A DNA stretch of 15,783 nucleotides from VGBK01 sp964548475 (GTDB lineage: Bacteria > Actinomycetota > Acidimicrobiia > Spongiisociales > UBA11373): positions 1 through 15,783 of the forward strand of contig CAZJRF010000043.1 in assembly GCA_964548475.1 (NCBI GenBank). The letters run 5' to 3'. The translations under genes were made by a program, and so were the position numbers. The stretch's first letter is position 1; every line of letters starts with the position of its first letter. The notes under the pieces were generated by a model that saw nothing but the letters and a program-made list of their open reading frames with translations, did no database searches and was not told the origin of the DNA. Positions 13,654-15,783 of the stretch are shown here, piece by piece.

Positions 13654-14003
13654 TGGAGGTGCGGGGAGTCGAACCCCGGTCCTCTGAGCTTCCACGCCGG
13701 CATCTCCGAGCGCAGCCGATAGCAGTGTCTCGGGCGTCGGGACGCTACCGGCCCGTTTCCCGCCGCCCCATCCGGAGTTGGCCTTATCCCGCCGGTCCCG
13801 GAACCCCGGCGAGGGCATCCCCCATTGCGACGCCCGATCCCGGCGAGGGGGGAGCCCACCGGGCGGACGGGTCACCTAATCAGGCGGCCAGTGCGAAGTT
13901 GTCTTCGGCACTTATTGGTTGTCCCGGCTCTTTAACGAGGACTCCGGGGACCTCGGCTCGCTTCCGTCGCTTCAACCCTCAGAGTCGAAACCAGTTCACC
14001 CCC
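13654..14003 (-). ncRNA. ssrA: tmRNA (transfer-messenger RNA)
   Basis: The RNA acts with SmpB to release ribosomes stalled on broken mRNA, adding a degradation tag. The 5' end GGGGGUGAACUGGUUUCGAC (from 14003) is the conserved tmRNA start, and the 3' end carries a T-arm (CGGGG, loop UUCGACU, CCCCG) then CACCUCC-A. GGGGGUG pairs with CACCUCC as the 7-bp acceptor stem, including one G-U. The gene is 350 nt. The next bases are CAG, so the terminal CCA is not encoded and must be added. The tag frame GCC...UGA lies in the middle. The gene follows smpB after a hairpin and ends at a hairpin shared with the deaminase gene. End positions rest on base pairing and are good to a base or two. Confidence 0.96.
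13880..13909 (-). other. tmRNA tag reading frame (AEDNFALAA, stop UGA)
   Basis: Nine codons, GCC to GCC, followed by UGA, encode A-E-D-N-F-A-L-A-A. The ALAA end is the usual ClpXP/ClpAP-type degron. With the Ala carried by tmRNA the tag would be ten residues long. This is shorter than the usual mycobacterial tags; nine-codon tags are known in Thermus. The resume codon GCC is assigned by similarity to other tmRNAs. Confidence 0.85.
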
Positions 14004-14021
14004 GCGGTTCGAAGCAGTCTC

Positions 14022-14027
14022 ACTGTA
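14022..14027 (-). promoter_or_regulatory. Candidate -10 box (TACAGT) for ssrA
   Basis: TACAGT lies 18 nt upstream of the mature tmRNA 5' end, leaving a short leader of about eleven bases for RNase P to remove. No -35 is clear. The gap 14028-14110 is purine/pyrimidine-biased GC-rich sequence with no other feature I can name. Confidence 0.3.
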
Positions 14028-14110
14028 CAACGAAGGGGTGACGGCGGAGATTCCCGGACGGGTCCCTCCCCCTCCCGGCTTGGCCCCACGGCGGACGCCC
14101 TCCCCCCGGC

Positions 14111-14134
14111 CCCCTCCCGCCCCCGCGGGAGGGG
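14111..14134 (-). terminator. Hairpin after smpB
   Basis: CCCCTCCCGC and its exact complement GCGGGAGGGG flank a CCCC loop (10-bp stem) 28 nt downstream of the smpB stop. No U-run follows on the minus strand, so it would be an I-shaped terminator or a processing point between smpB and ssrA. A weaker 8-bp inverted repeat (CGATTGAC/GTCAATCG, 14139-14146 and 14166-14173) straddles the smpB stop. Confidence 0.6.
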
Positions 14135-14162
14135 AAGACGATTGACCAGGCGCATCGAGCGG

Positions 14163-14648
14163 CTAGTCAATCGACCGGTGCCGCATCGCGCGCTGCATCT
14201 CCCGCTCGGCCTGGCGGCGCCTGATGGTCTCCCGCTTGTCGTGGCGAGCCTTGCCCTTGGCCAGGCCCATCTCCACCTTGGCCTTGCCGCGCTTGAAATA
14301 CAGGCGCAGCGGGATCAGGGTGAGGCCTTTCTGGTCCAGCTTGCCCCGGATGCGTTCGATCTCCCGCCGGTGGAGCAGCAGCTTGCGGGTGCGCTCCGGG
14401 TCGTGCCCTCCCTCGCGGGCGAACTGATAGGGAGAGATGCGTATCCCCACCAGCCAGGCCTCGGTGCCCTCCACCACCCCGTAGCCGTCCTTGAGGTCGG
14501 CCCGGCCCGCCCGCAGACTCTTCACCTCGGAGCCCACCAGCGACAGGCCCGCTTCGAAGGTCTCCTCGATCGAGTAGTCGTAGCGAGCCCGGCGGTTCGT
14601 GGCGATCACTTTGATCGCCCCCTCCTCGGTGGTGACGCGCCTGGGCAT
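14163..14648 (-). CDS. smpB: SsrA-binding protein SmpB
   Basis: A 161-residue RNA-binding protein that clamps tmRNA into the ribosomal A site during trans-translation. Family motifs: NRRARYDYSIEETFEAGLSL (17-36), GSEVKSLR, the DGYGVV and SPY turns, DPERTRKLLLHRREI, KGLTLIPLRLYFKRGKAKVE, and the KGKARHDKRETIRRR tail that becomes helical in the mRNA channel. ATG 14648 overlaps the ftsX stop by one base (TGATG), pointing to coupled translation. An ATG 21 nt further up (14669) is open but adds residues not typical of SmpB. Its RNA partner ssrA is the next gene downstream. Confidence 0.96.
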   Translation of the reverse strand: MPRRVTTEEGAIKVIATNRRARYDYSIEETFEAGLSLVGSEVKSLRAGRADLKDGYGVVEGTEAWLVGIRISPYQFAREGGHDPERTRKLLLHRREIERIRGKLDQKGLTLIPLRLYFKRGKAKVEMGLAKGKARHDKRETIRRRQAEREMQRAMRHRSID

Positions 14649-15529
14649 CAGTCCCGCAGCGTGCCCCACATGCCCAGGGCGCTGCCCAGCAGGCCGGTGC
14701 CCGCCCCGAAGCCCAGCACCAGCAGCGACTGGCGCAGCAGGAACTGGAAGGGCACGGCGATGGCGTCGGGATCGGTGACGGTGCTGAGCATCTGCACGAT
14801 GGGCTTGTGCCCCAGCCCCACGATGAGGGCGGCAACCGCCCCACCGACGAGGCCCTCGAACAGGCCCTCGAGCAAGAAGGGCACCCGGATGAACCAGTTG
14901 CCGGCCCCCACCAGGCGCATAATGCCGATCTCCTCCCGGCGGGCGTACACCGCCATGCGGATGGTGTTGGCGATCAGCACGAGCGCCGCGGCCCCCAGCA
15001 CGATGAAGATGCCGACGGCAAAGGTGCGCATGCGGTTGGAGCGGGCCACCAGGGCATCGATCTCGTCGCCGGCAGCCGACACTTGCTGCACGCCGGGGAT
15101 CACCGCCGCCCGGTTCTGGATCACGTTGTAGTTGCCGGCCTGGACCGGCTTGATGCGCAGCGACGCGGGGAGCACCGAGGGGTCTTCTTCGACCACCTCG
15201 ATCAGGGCCGGCTGGTCGGCGAAGAGCTCGCGGAACTCCTCGAGCGCCTGGGCTTTGGAGAAGTAGACAACCTCGTCGACCTCGGGCCAGCTCAGCATAT
15301 CGGCCTCCAGCGCGCTCACCTGATCGACGGTGAGGGAGTCGCCGAGCCAGGCGATCACCCGCACGTTGTCGTCCCAGCGGCCGATGTCCTGGTCGATGGA
15401 CCAGCGCACCACGATGGCGCCGAACACCAGCACCAGGGTGACCACCACCGCCACCACCGCGCTGGCCACCACCAGCGGGTTGCGCCGGATGCTCTGGATG
15501 GTCTGGGTGAATAGGTACTGAAAGCGCAC
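14648..15529 (-). CDS. ftsX: Cell division membrane protein FtsX
   Basis: A 293-residue polytopic protein that, with ATPase FtsE, passes the division signal to extracytoplasmic peptidoglycan hydrolases. The layout is typical: a cytoplasmic start (FTQTIQSIRRNP), TM1 (about 19-42), an external domain (43-165) with LPASLRIK (120-127), then TM2 (about 169-188), the cytoplasmic loop RREEIGIMRLVGA (197-209), TM3 (about 213-238) and TM4 (about 262-290). The start is GTG, preceded by GGGGAG within the end of ftsE; the ftsE stop is 3 nt upstream. This makes the order ftsE-ftsX-smpB-ssrA, as in many actinobacteria. Confidence 0.95.
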   Translation of the reverse strand: MRFQYLFTQTIQSIRRNPLVVASAVVAVVVTLVLVFGAIVVRWSIDQDIGRWDDNVRVIAWLGDSLTVDQVSALEADMLSWPEVDEVVYFSKAQALEEFRELFADQPALIEVVEEDPSVLPASLRIKPVQAGNYNVIQNRAAVIPGVQQVSAAGDEIDALVARSNRMRTFAVGIFIVLGAAALVLIANTIRMAVYARREEIGIMRLVGAGNWFIRVPFLLEGLFEGLVGGAVAALIVGLGHKPIVQMLSTVTDPDAIAVPFQFLLRQSLLVLGFGAGTGLLGSALGMWGTLRD

Positions 15530-15532
15530 GGC

Positions 15533-15783
15533 CTACTCCCCGTTGCCCTCGCCGGGGGAGTCGGGCAGGGAGACCACCCGCTGGTAGGCACCATGGCTCT
15601 GGTCCCGCACCACCGCGCCCCCGTCGAGCTCCACCACCCGGCGCCGCATGGCATCGACGATGGCGTGGTCGTGGGTGGCCATCACCACCGTGGTCCCGGT
15701 GCGATTGATGCGGTCGAGCAGGCGCATGATGCCCACCGAGGTGCCCGGGTCCAGGTTGCCGGTGGGCTCGTCGGCCATCAGGA
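15533..15783 (-). CDS. ftsE: Cell division ATP-binding protein FtsE (5' part outside the window)
   Basis: The last 82 residues of an ABC ATPase that pairs with FtsX. It opens within the Walker B/D-loop region LMADEPTGNLDP, followed by SVGIMRLLDRINRTGTTVVM and the H-loop ATHDH, then the VVELDGGAVVRDQ strand typical of FtsE. The end (HGAYQRVVSLPDSPGEGNGE) is a variable tail. The Walker A and signature motifs are beyond the right edge. The stop is 3 nt from the ftsX start, and gene order makes FtsE the natural assignment over LolD-like relatives. Confidence 0.93.
   Translation of the reverse strand, partial: LMADEPTGNLDPGTSVGIMRLLDRINRTGTTVVMATHDHAIVDAMRRRVVELDGGAVVRDQSHGAYQRVVSLPDSPGEGNGE

Noticed and set aside
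13664..13680. The TTCGACT T-loop region (minus) as an independent tRNA.
   Set aside because: The acceptor partner and the conserved 5' sequence are about 320 nt away, as in tmRNA; no D-arm or anticodon arm is present nearby.
14649..14669. Upstream ATG at 14669 for smpB.
   Set aside because: It lies within ftsX, adds an atypical MGHAAGL extension, and 14648 gives the normal SmpB start with TGATG coupling.
13653..15131. A 492-codon plus-strand frame through ssrA, smpB and ftsX.
   Set aside because: It is antisense to a structural RNA and to two well-identified proteins.
1..15783. Mobile elements, CRISPR arrays, toxin-antitoxin or defence genes.
   Set aside because: No transposase, integrase, repeat-spacer array, or defence domain was found in any translated frame; tmRNA can be a phage integration site, but no attachment duplication or integrase lies beside it here.

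Overview
The window is high-GC DNA (about 70 % by eye) with very strong G/C preference at third codon positions. It carries the actinobacterial order ftsE-ftsX-smpB-ssrA, Thr-rich linkers in exported proteins, and -10-like TANNNT boxes six or seven bases before start codons that lack a Shine-Dalgarno site. I infer an actinobacterium, most likely an Acidimicrobiia-type or related uncultured lineage. The class is a guess from style, not from a database match. Most genes lie on the minus strand, and I see no mobile element, CRISPR array or tRNA.

Region 1 (1-7608, all minus strand): a DUF885 putative metallopeptidase runs off the left edge. Upstream of it is a six-gene stretch, read in the order of transcription: a BMP-family substrate-binding lipoprotein (7608-6343), a 32-nt perfect hairpin, a tandem-domain ABC ATPase (6249-4792), two membrane permeases (4795-3743 and 3739-2798), an unrecognised 176-residue protein with a possible PH-like fold, and a 145-residue protein made of Gly-rich ten-residue repeats. 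The first four form a complete BMP-type (nucleoside or sugar-like) ABC importer. The last two have no obvious role in transport.

Region 2 (7609-12478): a divergent promoter region with a 13-bp direct repeat leads into a plus-strand LytR-CpsA-Psr (LCP) glycopolymer ligase. Convergent with it on the minus strand are a flippase-like membrane protein, an NAD-dependent sugar-nucleotide epimerase/dehydratase and a WecA/TagO-like polyprenyl-phosphate sugar-phosphate transferase. Together they could make a sugar nucleotide, load sugar phosphate onto the lipid carrier, flip the product and ligate it to the wall. No ordinary glycosyltransferase is in view, so the set is incomplete here.

Region 3 (12479-15783): a plus-strand adenine/adenosine deaminase meets the tmRNA gene (minus) at a shared hairpin. 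Upstream of ssrA lie smpB, ftsX and the 3' end of ftsE, all minus strand. The tmRNA (350 nt, CCA not encoded) encodes the nine-residue tag AEDNFALAA; with SmpB it rescues stalled ribosomes. FtsEX regulates cell-wall hydrolysis at division.

The most interesting signal is regulatory. Five genes have TANNNT exactly 6-7 nt before ATG with no SD (leaderless pattern), while three others have TANNNT 26-32 nt upstream together with a GGAGG-type SD. In two of the leaderless cases the upstream gene's TAG stop codon is itself the first half of the -10 box.
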